A stretch of 36,582 bases of DNA, from positions 1-36,582 of the forward strand of contig KE354400.1 in NCBI GenBank assembly GCA_000415505.1, in the 5' to 3' direction. Of this stretch, positions 18,859 to 27,980 are shown piece by piece. Within the stretch, counting starts at the first letter, position 1. Every line of letters starts with the position of its first letter. The notes below the pieces were generated by a model, which saw nothing but the letters and a program-made list of their open reading frames with translations, did no database searches and was not told the DNA's origin. The stretch comes from Streptomyces afghaniensis 772 (lineage in GTDB: Bacteria; Actinomycetota; Actinomycetes; Streptomycetales; Streptomycetaceae). Made by a program: the position numbers and the translations under genes.

Positions 18859-20389
18859 ACCGGCGGCCCTCGCCGCGCAGGCGGCTGCCGCGGTGGTCGT
18901 CCTGCTGCTGGTCCTCGTGATCGTCCGGCTGCCGTGGGCCGGGGACCTCGGCATGCACGCCGCGACCGTCCAGCGGCTGCGGCACGATCTCGTCGACCCG
19001 GGCAATCCGCTCGTCGACGCGGACACGCCGAGCCCGTACTACTCGCCCTGGATGCTGGTGCTCGGCTGTGTCGCCCGGGTGAGCGGTCTGTCGGTGTTCG
19101 TGGTGCTCCGGCTGGGGGCGCTGGCCGGGCTCGCGCTGCTGCTGTCGGGGGTGTGGCGGTACGTGCGGACGCTGAGCGGCCATCGTGCCGCGCCCGCACT
19201 GGCCGTACTGAGCCTGCTGTTCCTGTGGGGGACGGCCCTGTTCAACTGGAGCGGCTTCTACGGGCTCAACTCGCTCGCGCTGACGGTGTCGTATCCGAGC
19301 GTGTTGGCGCTGGGGCTCGCGTTCCACTTCTGGGCGTGGCTCGGGCGGGCGGTGCGCGGTGACGGCCACGGCGACGGCGGCGGCTACGGCCGCGGCGACG
19401 GCGGCGGCTACGGCCGCGGCGACGGTGGTCATGGTGACGCGGGGTGGGGCGTGTGGCTGGGTCTGGGGGCGCTGTGGGCGGTGATCCTGCTCTGCCATCA
19501 GTTCGCGGGGGTGGTGGCCACGCTGGGGGCGCTCGCGACGGTGGTGGCCGCGCGGCCGGGCCGGGTGGTGTGGATCCGGCTGGGCGGTGGGCTGGCGCTG
19601 GGGCTCGTCGTGTTGCTGCTGTGGCCGTACTACGACTTCTTCGCGTTGTTCGGGGCCGGGGCTGATCTGGAGTCGGTGCACCGGCCGCTGTACGAGGACC
19701 TGGTCGGGCGGTACTGGCTGGTGCTGCTCGGGGTGGTGGCACTGGGGGTGCGGTGGTGGCGGGACCGGTGGGATCCGCTGGTGCTGTTCTTCGTGCTGGG
19801 GGTCGTCGTCGTGACGGTGGGTGGGGTGAGCGGGCACTGGTCGTGGGGGCGGGCGCTGCCGGCGGCGCTGATTCCGGCGCAGGTCGCGGTGGCGGTGGAG
19901 GTGGGGGAGGCCGGGCGGCGGGGGGCCCGGGCGGGGTGGGCGTGCGTGCTGGGGGTGGCGTTGGCCGTGGGGGCTTGGACGCAGGTGGGGACGCTCGGGT
20001 ACGTGGTGAAGACTCGGGATCTGCCGGAGGCCGTCGCGGAGAAGTACCGGCGGCCCTGGGCGGGGTACTACTGGATGACGCCGTGGGTGAAGTACGGGGA
20101 CGTGGTGATGGCCCGGGAAGGGCGGCCGGCCCGGCAGATCCCCGCGTACGGGGCGTACACCGTGGCGCCTGGGTATCCCGACTTCTTTCTGGCGGGGGAA
20201 GGGCGGCGGGCGGCGGCTGTGCGCAGCTATTTCGCTCAGGGGACGTCGGGGCCGGAGCGCGAGGAGATTCTTCGGGAGTACGGGGTGCGGTGGGTTGTGG
20301 ACAAGGGGGCTGCTGGGAAACGTGGTGTGGGGTTGCGGGAGGTGACTCGGGGGCCGGAGGGGCAGGTGTTGTACGCGGTGGTGCGGTGA
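18842..20389 (+). CDS. Polytopic GT-C-like membrane protein (paralogue 1)
   Basis: The product is 515 residues with many hydrophobic segments. The first outer loop carries an acidic motif (GDLGMHAATVQRLRHDL) and SPYYSPW, and a later block reads LWGTALFNWSGFYGLNSLA. This architecture is that of GT-C glycosyltransferases, which use polyprenyl-phosphate sugars on the outer face of the membrane. I do not recognise a named family. It is clearly related to the protein at 34144-35703 over the whole N-terminal half. A Gly-rich insert (RGDGHGDGGGYGRGDGGGYG) from a 24-bp DNA repeat interrupts a loop near residue 176. Its start overlaps gtrA. The C-terminal third is a soluble outer domain. Confidence 0.72.
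   Translation: MRTAPRPAALAAQAAAAVVVLLLVLVIVRLPWAGDLGMHAATVQRLRHDLVDPGNPLVDADTPSPYYSPWMLVLGCVARVSGLSVFVVLRLGALAGLALLLSGVWRYVRTLSGHRAAPALAVLSLLFLWGTALFNWSGFYGLNSLALTVSYPSVLALGLAFHFWAWLGRAVRGDGHGDGGGYGRGDGGGYGRGDGGHGDAGWGVWLGLGALWAVILLCHQFAGVVATLGALATVVAARPGRVVWIRLGGGLALGLVVLLLWPYYDFFALFGAGADLESVHRPLYEDLVGRYWLVLLGVVALGVRWWRDRWDPLVLFFVLGVVVVTVGGVSGHWSWGRALPAALIPAQVAVAVEVGEAGRRGARAGWACVLGVALAVGAWTQVGTLGYVVKTRDLPEAVAEKYRRPWAGYYWMTPWVKYGDVVMAREGRPARQIPAYGAYTVAPGYPDFFLAGEGRRAAAVRSYFAQGTSGPEREEILREYGVRWVVDKGAAGKRGVGLREVTRGPEGQVLYAVVR
19373..19428 (+). repeat. 24-bp tandem repeat encoding GDGGGYGR
   Basis: GGCGACGGCGGCGGCTACGG-type units repeat two full times with a partial third. They encode the Gly-rich loop inside the membrane protein above. 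Repeat number is likely to vary between strains. Confidence 0.75.
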
Positions 20390-20432
20390 CCGGGGCTCGG
20401 CGGCTTGTGCGGCTGGTCCTGGGCGTGGCCCG

Positions 20433-21595
<1,163 letters not shown>

Positions 21596-21599
<4 letters not shown>

Positions 21600-22003
21600 T
21601 CCGTGATGGTGGGCTGCACGCCGTAGAACGGGCGCAGCTCCAGCCACTCGTGGATGGGCTTCCCGCCCGCGCCGGGGGCGGCCGACAGTTCCCCGGCCAG
21701 CTCCACGGCCCGCTCGTAGCTGTCGACGTCGATCACCATCCAGCCGGCGATGAGGTCCTTGGTCTCGGCGAACGGCCCGTCGGTGACCGGCGGGCGCCCC
21801 TCACCGTCGTAGCGGACCCACGTTCCCTCGGGTGCGAGCGCCTGGCTGTCGACGAACTCGCCGGTCTCCTCGAGCCGCGCCGCGAAGTCGCGCATGTACT
21901 GCAGGTGGGCCGAGATCTCCTCCTGGCTCCACTGGTCCATCGGCACGTCGTTGGCCGAAGCCGGGGCGCCGCGGTAGTGCTTCAGCAGCAGGTACTTGGC
22001 CAT
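21596..22003 (-). CDS. YCII/DGPF-domain protein, ECF42 partner
   Basis: This 135-residue protein has the DGPF signature (VTDGPFAETKDLIAGWMVID) of the YCII-related family. Such small proteins are encoded next to ECF42 sigma factors across actinobacteria and are among their direct targets; their chemistry is not established. The start MAKYLLLKHYRG follows GAGGAGAACCACG. It is the first gene of the operon, with the sigma gene second. Confidence 0.88.
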
Positions 22004-22055
22004 CGTGGTTCTCCTCGGTCCTCGTGCGACCCATTGTGGTCGCGTTCACCCCGGG

Positions 22056-22082
22056 GACGGAGCCGGACGCGGGTTCTCGACA
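22056..22082 (-). promoter_or_regulatory. ECF42-type promoter upstream of the DGPF gene
   Basis: On the minus strand TGTCGA (22082-22077) is followed after 17 nt by CGTC (22059-22056), matching the published ECF42 pattern of a TGTCGA -35 box and CGWC -10 box. Two further TGTCGA/AGTCGA boxes lie upstream at 12-nt steps (22094-22089 and 22106-22101). This points to autoregulation. Confidence 0.65.
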
Positions 22083-22128
22083 TCCCCGTCGACATTCCCG
22101 TCGACTTTCCGAGCTTTTTTGGCCCGGC

Positions 22129-23775
22129 TTACTTCAGCGCGCTCGCCACCAAGCGTGCCGCCCGCTTCACCCGGGGCCTCGCCACCCGGCGGGTCAGCGG
22201 GCGGATCAGGGTCGCCGTCAGGCCCAGCGGCTCCCAGCGGACCTGCAGGCGGCCCGGGCCGTGCCCCTCCGGTTCCAGGGTCAGGCGGTGGTGGGGGACC
22301 TGGGTCGTCAGGGTCGGGAACGTCAGGGGCGCCAGGAGCAGGCCCGTGTGGGTCAAGCCCTGGTGTTCCAGGCGGAGCAAGGGGTGGCGGACTCCGGCGA
22401 AGCCGTGGAAGGGGAGGGGCGCCGCCGCCAGGTCCAGGTGGGCGTGGCCCTCGAAGATGCCGGGGCGGACGGGGGAGAGGCGGAACGGGACGCTGAGACG
22501 GCGCCGGCCCGGGGCGATGAGGAGGGTCGCGCGCTGGGGGCCGACGGGGAGGCGCAGGGCCGGGTCGTACGTGCGGACGGTGAGGTCGACCGAGGCGCCG
22601 GGGCCCCGGGTGATCTCCGTGATCTCGTGGCGGAACTGGGCACTCGGGAAGGGGCGCGTCTCCAGGTCCAGGTCCGAGATGTCGAGTTCGCGGCGGGACC
22701 ATTCGGTGGAGGGGATCCGGTCGCCCCAGTAGGTGCGGCCCTGTTCGTCCGCCGTCACCTGCCTCGGGGCCACGCCGTGGCCGAGGCCCCGGGCCGCCAG
22801 CCCGGCCTCCGGCAGGCAGCGGTCGCGGATCAGCTGGAGGACCACTCGCTCGGCGCGGGGCAGGCGGGCGAACGCGCCCGGCGTGAGCGTGTCCAGGTAC
22901 GGCGTGACGATGTCCGCGAAGGAGGACAGCCACTCCTCGTCCCGGTAGGGCAGGTCACCGGCGTACATCCGGAAGTCGTGCTTGAGGAACTTGTGGTCCT
23001 TGTCCTCCCGCAGCGACTCGTGCCCGCTCTCCGCCAGGAACGCGTCGATGAGGTGCTGGACGTGGACGCGGTCGCGGACGTTGGCGAGCTTGTGCCGCTG
23101 GTTGGATATCGAGGCCGTGTCGGAGGCGGCGAACGGGGCGACGTACCAGCGGTAGACCGGCTCCGGGATGATCGTGAACGCCTTGGCCAGGCAGTACGCC
23201 TGCGCCGTGAACAGCTGGTCCTCGTAGTGGATGCCCTCGGGGAAGCGCAGGCCGTGCCGGTCGAGGAAGGCACGGGCGTACATCTTGCTGGTGGCCAGGT
23301 GCTCGAAGAGCAGACGCGGGTCGGCCTCGATGCCTTCCAAGGTGCGGCGCTCGGCGACCAGGTGCGGCATCCACGTCGAGCGGCGGCCGTTGTCGACCCG
23401 GACGCGCTGCACCGCGCCCATCGCGAAGTCGATCTCGCGTTCGCGGTGCGCGGCGAGCAGCAGTTCGACGGCGTCGTCGGGGAGTTCGTCATCGCTGTCG
23501 AGGAACATCAGGTACGGCGCCCGGGCGATCTCCAGGGCGCGGTTGCGCGGTGCGCTGCAGCCACCGCTGTTCTCCTCCAGGCGGAGGTGGCGGATGCGGG
23601 GGTCCTCGGCGGCCAGACGCCGTGCGACCTCCGGGGTCCCGTCCGTCGAGTGGTCGTCGCTGATGACGATCTCCACGTTCGCGTGGGTCTGCCGGCGGAC
23701 CGAGTCGACCGCGCGGGTGAGGCGTTCGGCGTCGTTGTAGACGATGACCGTCACGGTGACGTCGGGGGTGCTCAT
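22129..23775 (-). CDS. Glycosyltransferase family 2, long form
   Basis: The 548-residue product begins MSTPDVTVTVIVYNDAERLT, a family 2 (GT-A) fold. Acidic residues DD at 40-41 and the metal-binding DSD at 93-95 (MFLDSDDELP) are intact, with NSGGCSAPRNRAL between them. The C-terminal 220 residues are strand-rich and not part of the catalytic domain. It shares this layout with the GT2 at 29688-31304. Its ATG overlaps the stop of the TagF-like gene (ATGA), so they are one operon. It probably adds a sugar to a wall teichoic-acid-like or related polymer in the cytoplasm; the sugar is unknown. Confidence 0.88.
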   Translation of the reverse strand: MSTPDVTVTVIVYNDAERLTRAVDSVRRQTHANVEIVISDDHSTDGTPEVARRLAAEDPRIRHLRLEENSGGCSAPRNRALEIARAPYLMFLDSDDELPDDAVELLLAAHREREIDFAMGAVQRVRVDNGRRSTWMPHLVAERRTLEGIEADPRLLFEHLATSKMYARAFLDRHGLRFPEGIHYEDQLFTAQAYCLAKAFTIIPEPVYRWYVAPFAASDTASISNQRHKLANVRDRVHVQHLIDAFLAESGHESLREDKDHKFLKHDFRMYAGDLPYRDEEWLSSFADIVTPYLDTLTPGAFARLPRAERVVLQLIRDRCLPEAGLAARGLGHGVAPRQVTADEQGRTYWGDRIPSTEWSRRELDISDLDLETRPFPSAQFRHEITEITRGPGASVDLTVRTYDPALRLPVGPQRATLLIAPGRRRLSVPFRLSPVRPGIFEGHAHLDLAAAPLPFHGFAGVRHPLLRLEHQGLTHTGLLLAPLTFPTLTTQVPHHRLTLEPEGHGPGRLQVRWEPLGLTATLIRPLTRRVARPRVKRAARLVASALK

Positions 23776-25967
23776 GCGGTCGCCTCCTGCGGGGTCGGGG
23801 CCGGGGTGCGTTCCTCGATCGGCAGCACCGGCGGCAGGGACCGTTCGTCCTGGCCGAGGAAGACCCGGCGGACGACGCGTTCGGCGGCGCGTCCGTCGTC
23901 GAACTCGCAGAACCGGCGCCGGAAGACGGCCCGGGTCTTCGCCGCGCCCTCGTCGCGCCACGCCTCGGTGGTGAGGATCTCCGTGAGCTCCTCCTGGGTG
24001 CGGGCGACGGGGCCCGGGCTCTCGGCCATCAGGTCGAAGTAGACGCCGCGGGTGGTGCGGTACGTCTCCCAGTCGTCGGCGTGGATCACGATCGGCCGGT
24101 CGAGGTTGGCGTAGTCGAACATGATCGAGGAGTAGTCCGTGACCAGGGCGTCCGCCGCCAGGCACAGCTCCTCCACCGGGTCGTAGGCGGAGACGTCGAT
24201 GAGCCGGCCCGTGCGGCGCAGGTTGGTGAGCGGGGAGGCCGCGCCGCCGTAGAAGTAGTGGCCGCGGACGAGCAGGACCGTGTCGTCGCCGAGGCGGTCG
24301 GCGAGGGCGGCGAGGTCCAGGCGGGGGGTCCAGCCGGCCTCGTAGTCGCGGTGGGTGGGCGCGTAGAGGACGGCCCGGCGGCCCGGCGCGATGCCGAGCC
24401 TGTCGCGGACCCTGCGGATGTCCTCGGCGCCGGCGGTGTAGTAGATGTCGTTGCGCGGATAGCCGTGGTCCAGGGAGACGTAGTGCGACGGGTACGCGCG
24501 CTCCCACATGCGGGTGGTGTGGCTGTTGGCGGAGACGCTGTAGTCCCACTTGTCGATGCGCTCCAGCAGCGCCTGGAAGTCCAGGCCCTGCGCGGCCGCC
24601 GGGTACGCCATCTGGTCGATGCCCATGCGCTTCAGGGGCGTGCCGTGGTGGGTCTGGAGGTGGATCGCGTCGGGGCGTTTGACCACCGCGTTGGGGAAGT
24701 TGACGTTGTTGACGAGGTACTTGGCGGTCGCCAGCACCTCCCAGTAGCGACGGCTGCCGGGCACGACATGGTCGGTGCCGGGCGGCAGCAGGGCCGCGTT
24801 CTCGTCGGTCACCACCCACACCGGGTGGATCTGCGGGGCGAGTTCGGCGAGCTTCGCGGCGATCGCGGCGGGGTTGCAGGCGACACCGCGGTTCCAGTAG
24901 GCCGCGAACACCGCGAGGTGGGGATCGACCGGGCGGCCGAGCGCCCTGCGGTACTGGTGGTCGCGGAGCCTGGCGCCGGCCTGCCGCTTGCGGGCCCGTA
25001 CGGCCGACTTGGCGGTGCGGCGGGTGCGGTTGACGGCCTGGAAGGCCCGGTACCTGCCGTAGGCGCCCTCTTCGAGCAGGGAGCGGCGGACGCCTTCCAG
25101 GCCGGCCGGGCGGCGGTAGCCCTCCGGGCGGCGGCGCAGGGTGGCCAGGGACGCCCGCCGGAAGAACTCCCGCGCGACGTCCTCCGGCATGCCGCCGCGG
25201 GCGAAGGTGCGCAGGCAGTCGCGGACCATGACGTCGTAGAGCACGGCGTGGGCGGCGCGGCGCTCCCGGGTGAGGTCGAGGAGCGACTCGTAGCGCTCGA
25301 CGAGGCCGTAGCGCTGATCGGGAGTCGCAGGGGGCAGGCTCGCCGGGCGCAGCCGGCGGTCCTCGTAGGCGACGTGCGGGAGGCAGGCCACGCGGTTGGC
25401 GAGCAGCAGAGCGGCCAGGGCGGCGTACGGCTCGTCGTCGGTGGTGAGCCGCTGCTCGTGCGCCCGCCAGAAGTCCGCGCGCAGCACGCGGGTGCCGAGC
25501 AGCGGCGTCAGGCGCAGCAGGGGCGCGCAGTCGTCGAGGGCGACGTCGGCCCGGCCCGCCCGGGCCAGCAGGGAGCCGTCCCGGGAGGGCATGCCGGAGG
25601 TGTGCCAGGTGCTGCGGACGTGGTCGAGGAGCAGGACGTCCACTTCGGCGGGCAGCTCGGCCACCCGCTCGGCGACCGTGCGCGGGGCGCCGGCGGGCAG
25701 GCCGTCCTTGGCGTGGACGAAGTGCAGCCAGCGCCCGGAGGCCCGGGCCGCGCCCGCCGCCCGGGCCGCGGCGTCGCCCGTGCCCTCCGGCAGCGGGACG
25801 ACCCGTACGTCCGGGGCGTGCCGCTCGGCCGTCTCCCGGGCCCAGTCGCCGACCGCGGCCACGATCAGCTCGGCGTCCGGCAGCGGATGGGCGGCGAGGG
25901 AGCCGAGGAGCTCCGTCAGATGGTCCTGGACGTTCGGCCCGTGGACGATGACGCTGAGCTCGGGCAT
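23772..25967 (-). CDS. TagF-like CDP-glycerol glycerophosphotransferase with N-terminal degenerate GT2 domain
   Basis: The 731-residue product carries a C-terminal glyphos_transf domain, with the marker sequence HLQTHHGTPLKRMG near 435, VSLDHGYPRND and DYSSIMFDYANLDRPI near 610. TagF-type enzymes polymerise or prime poly(glycerol phosphate) from CDP-glycerol at the cytoplasmic face. The first 200 residues resemble a family 2 glycosyltransferase fold (MPELSVIVHGPNVQDHLTEL), but the DxD site reads HAKDG, so this part is probably inactive. GGGAGGAG precedes the ATG at 25967. From memory, an S. coelicolor TagF homologue near gdh (SCO2997) affects sporulation and wall teichoic acid. This gene may be its orthologue by position. 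Confidence 0.87.
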   Translation of the reverse strand: MPELSVIVHGPNVQDHLTELLGSLAAHPLPDAELIVAAVGDWARETAERHAPDVRVVPLPEGTGDAAARAAGAARASGRWLHFVHAKDGLPAGAPRTVAERVAELPAEVDVLLLDHVRSTWHTSGMPSRDGSLLARAGRADVALDDCAPLLRLTPLLGTRVLRADFWRAHEQRLTTDDEPYAALAALLLANRVACLPHVAYEDRRLRPASLPPATPDQRYGLVERYESLLDLTRERRAAHAVLYDVMVRDCLRTFARGGMPEDVAREFFRRASLATLRRRPEGYRRPAGLEGVRRSLLEEGAYGRYRAFQAVNRTRRTAKSAVRARKRQAGARLRDHQYRRALGRPVDPHLAVFAAYWNRGVACNPAAIAAKLAELAPQIHPVWVVTDENAALLPPGTDHVVPGSRRYWEVLATAKYLVNNVNFPNAVVKRPDAIHLQTHHGTPLKRMGIDQMAYPAAAQGLDFQALLERIDKWDYSVSANSHTTRMWERAYPSHYVSLDHGYPRNDIYYTAGAEDIRRVRDRLGIAPGRRAVLYAPTHRDYEAGWTPRLDLAALADRLGDDTVLLVRGHYFYGGAASPLTNLRRTGRLIDVSAYDPVEELCLAADALVTDYSSIMFDYANLDRPIVIHADDWETYRTTRGVYFDLMAESPGPVARTQEELTEILTTEAWRDEGAAKTRAVFRRRFCEFDDGRAAERVVRRVFLGQDERSLPPVLPIEERTPAPTPQEATA

Positions 25968-26031
25968 CAGGGGCTCCTCCCTCTCGGCGCACCAGGCGGG
26001 CCTTATTCGGTCATGGTGCCATCAATGCGGC

Positions 26032-26051
26032 AAAAGGACCGGCCGGGGTCC
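26032..26051 (-). terminator. Weak terminator after the tagGH-type genes
   Basis: On the minus strand GGACC-CCGGCC-GGTCC is followed by TTTT directly after the tagH stop. The stem is only 5 bp, so termination may be partial and read-through into the TagF gene is possible. Confidence 0.4.
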
Positions 26052-26054
26052 GCC

Positions 26055-26885
26055 TCACGAGGGAACGGGCACCGTGGGCTTCGGCTTGGCCTTGGGGGAC
26101 TTGTCACCGGTGAAGGCCTCGTACTCCTTCAGGACGTCCTCCGTCGGCCCGTCCATGCGCAGCTCCCCGCGCTCCAGCCACAGCACGCGGTCGCAGGTGT
26201 CGCGGATCGACTTGTTGTTGTGGCTGACCAGGAACACCGTCCCGGCGTGCTTGCGCAGCTCGCGGATGCGGTCCTCGGAGCGCTTCTGGAAGGAGCGGTC
26301 ACCGGTGGCCAGCGCCTCGTCGATCAGCAGGACGTCGTGGTCCTTGGCGGCGGCGATGGAGAACCGCAGCCGCGCCGCCATGCCGGAGGAGTACGTGCGC
26401 ATCGGCAGCGTGATGAAGTCGCCCTTCTCGTTGATGCCCGAGAAGTCGACGATCTCCTGGTAGCGGTCCCTGACCTGCTCGCGGGACATGCCCATGGCCA
26501 GGCCGCCGAGGTACACGTTGCGCTCGCCGGTCAGGTCGTTCATCAGGGCCGCGTTGACGCCGAGCAGGGAGGGCTGGCCGTCGGTGTAGATGTGGCCGTT
26601 CTCCACGGGGAGGAGCCCGGCGACGGCCTTCAGCAGGGTCGACTTGCCGGAACCGTTGGTGCCGATCAGGCCGATGGCCTCGCCCCGGTACGCGACGAAG
26701 GACACGTTCTTCACGGCGTGCACCCGGCGCACGCCCGACGCCTTCTCCGTCTGCTTGCGGCGCACGATGCGGTTGAGGGCGGCGGTCGCGGAGCCGCGTC
26801 CGGCGCCGGTGCCGTTGACGCGGTAGACGATGTCGACGCCGTCGGCGACGACGGTGGGGATCCTGTCGTTGGTGAGGTCAGCCAC
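26055..26885 (-). CDS. ABC transporter ATPase for wall polymer export (TagH/Wzt-like)
   Basis: The 276-residue product has Walker A GTNGSGKST at 75-83, the signature TYSSGMAARLRFSIAAA, Walker B HDVLLIDEALATGD and the H-loop FLVSHNNKSI. These features with a long N-terminal region before Walker A are typical of polysaccharide and teichoic acid exporters. It pairs with the permease just upstream; the GTG start at 26885 overlaps the permease stop by 8 bases (GTGGCTGA). No long C-terminal substrate-recognition domain is present, unlike many Wzt proteins, so it is closer to TagH. An upstream in-frame ATG (26933) lies within the permease gene and is not used. Confidence 0.92.
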   Translation of the reverse strand: MADLTNDRIPTVVADGVDIVYRVNGTGAGRGSATAALNRIVRRKQTEKASGVRRVHAVKNVSFVAYRGEAIGLIGTNGSGKSTLLKAVAGLLPVENGHIYTDGQPSLLGVNAALMNDLTGERNVYLGGLAMGMSREQVRDRYQEIVDFSGINEKGDFITLPMRTYSSGMAARLRFSIAAAKDHDVLLIDEALATGDRSFQKRSEDRIRELRKHAGTVFLVSHNNKSIRDTCDRVLWLERGELRMDGPTEDVLKEYEAFTGDKSPKAKPKPTVPVPS

Positions 26886-27792
26886 GGCCGTACGTCTCCT
26901 CAGCCTTCCAGAAGTAGATGAAGCCGCCGACACCGGCGACCAGCGCCCAGCCGGCGGCGAGCGCCCACACGTGGGCCGGGAGCTGGCTCGCGTGGAAGCT
27001 GTCGATCAGGGCGAAGCGCATCAGGTCGATGTAGACGGCGGCCGGGTTGGCCGCCAGCGCCACGGTCACCACGTGCGGGAGGCTGTCCTTCTGCGCCAGC
27101 TTGTCGATGCTCCACATGACGCCCGAGACGTACATCCAGGTGCGCAGCACGAACGGCATCAGCTGGGCGATGTCCGGCGTCTTGGCGCCCATCCGGGCCA
27201 TGACCATGGAGACGCCCGCGTTGAACGTGAACTGCAGGAACAGCGCCGGCACCGCCAGCAGCCAGGACGCGCTGACCGGCACGCCGAAGCAGAGCAGGAT
27301 GACGACCAGGGCGCCCATCGAGAACAGCAGCTGCTGGAGCTGCTGGAGGCAGAACGACAGGGGCAGCGCGGCGCGCGGGAAGTGCAGGGCGCGCACCAGG
27401 CCGAGGTTGCCGGAGATGGCGCGGGTGCCCGCCATGATCGAGCTCTGCGTGAACGTCCAGATGAACACGCCCGTGACCAGGAACGGGATGTAGTCCGGCA
27501 CGCCGTGCTTGGTGCCGAGCAGTACGCCGAAGATGAAGTAGTAGACCGCCGCGTTCAGCAGCGGGGTCATCACCTGCCAGACCTGGCCGAGCTTCGCCTG
27601 GCTGTACTGGGCGGTGAGCTTGGCGGTGGCGAACGCGGTGATGAAGTGGCGGCGGGCCCACAGCTGGCGGACGTACTCGGGCAGGGCGGGACGGGCGCCG
27701 CTGACGGAGAGGCCGTGGCGGGCGGCGAGGGCCGCGAGGTCGTCGTCGGCCGGGGCCGGTGCTTGGGGCGGTGTGTGGAGGACCTGGCTCAC
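26878..27792 (-). CDS. ABC-2 type wall polymer export permease (TagG/Wzm-like)
   Basis: The product is 304 residues from GTG 27792 (VSQVLHTPPQAPAP). A cytoplasmic N-terminus of about 55 residues is followed by six hydrophobic segments. The sequence TAQYSQAKLGQVWQVMTPLL before the first membrane helix is the classic ABC-2 polysaccharide/teichoic acid exporter pattern, and FIFGVLLGTKHGVPDYIPFL follows it. It forms the channel for TagH. In-frame starts further upstream (27876) are low-complexity and lie inside the regulatory repeats. The gene is divergent from tetR over a 185-base region that carries repeated motifs. Confidence 0.92.
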   Translation of the reverse strand: MSQVLHTPPQAPAPADDDLAALAARHGLSVSGARPALPEYVRQLWARRHFITAFATAKLTAQYSQAKLGQVWQVMTPLLNAAVYYFIFGVLLGTKHGVPDYIPFLVTGVFIWTFTQSSIMAGTRAISGNLGLVRALHFPRAALPLSFCLQQLQQLLFSMGALVVILLCFGVPVSASWLLAVPALFLQFTFNAGVSMVMARMGAKTPDIAQLMPFVLRTWMYVSGVMWSIDKLAQKDSLPHVVTVALAANPAAVYIDLMRFALIDSFHASQLPAHVWALAAGWALVAGVGGFIYFWKAEETYGRG

Positions 27793-27830
27793 ATCCGCTG
27801 CTTTCGTTCGGGGGGTGTGGGACCTGTGGG

Positions 27831-27879
27831 GTCGTGAAGAGTGAGGGGATGAGGCGGTTCTTACCGGACTCTTCACGAC
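27831..27879. promoter_or_regulatory. Perfect 12-bp inverted repeat before the permease gene
   Basis: GTCGTGAAGAGT (27831-27842) and ACTCTTCACGAC (27868-27879) are exact reverse complements, 25 nt apart. They lie 39 to 87 bases before the permease start. The half-site GTCGTGA recurs in the tetR promoter repeats, so this could be a TetR operator pair or a leader hairpin. Confidence 0.55.
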
Positions 27880-27900
27880 TTCTTACGTCGGGACGGGACC

Positions 27901-27980
27901 GTATCGTCGTAACGCGAGCGTATGCCGTCGGCACGTCGGAACGCAACCGTTTCGTCGTGACGCCCTATGCTGTCGGCATG
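27901..27980 (+). promoter_or_regulatory. Duplicated promoter/start region of tetR
   Basis: GTATCGTCGTAACGC...TATGCCGTCGGCACG (27901-27935) is repeated as GTTTCGTCGTGACGC...TATGCTGTCGGCATG (27949-27980), offset 45-48 bases. In the second copy TATGCT fits a -10 box and the ATG follows after six bases. In the first copy the start codon is ACG. Confidence 0.6.

Noticed and set aside
19373-19428. CRISPR-like repeat
   Set aside because: Units are contiguous with no spacers and stay in the coding frame.
24081-26921. 946-codon open frame opposite the TagF-like and TagH-like genes
   Set aside because: It spans two recognised minus-strand genes and a gap; the product is Gly/Val/Arg-rich shadow.
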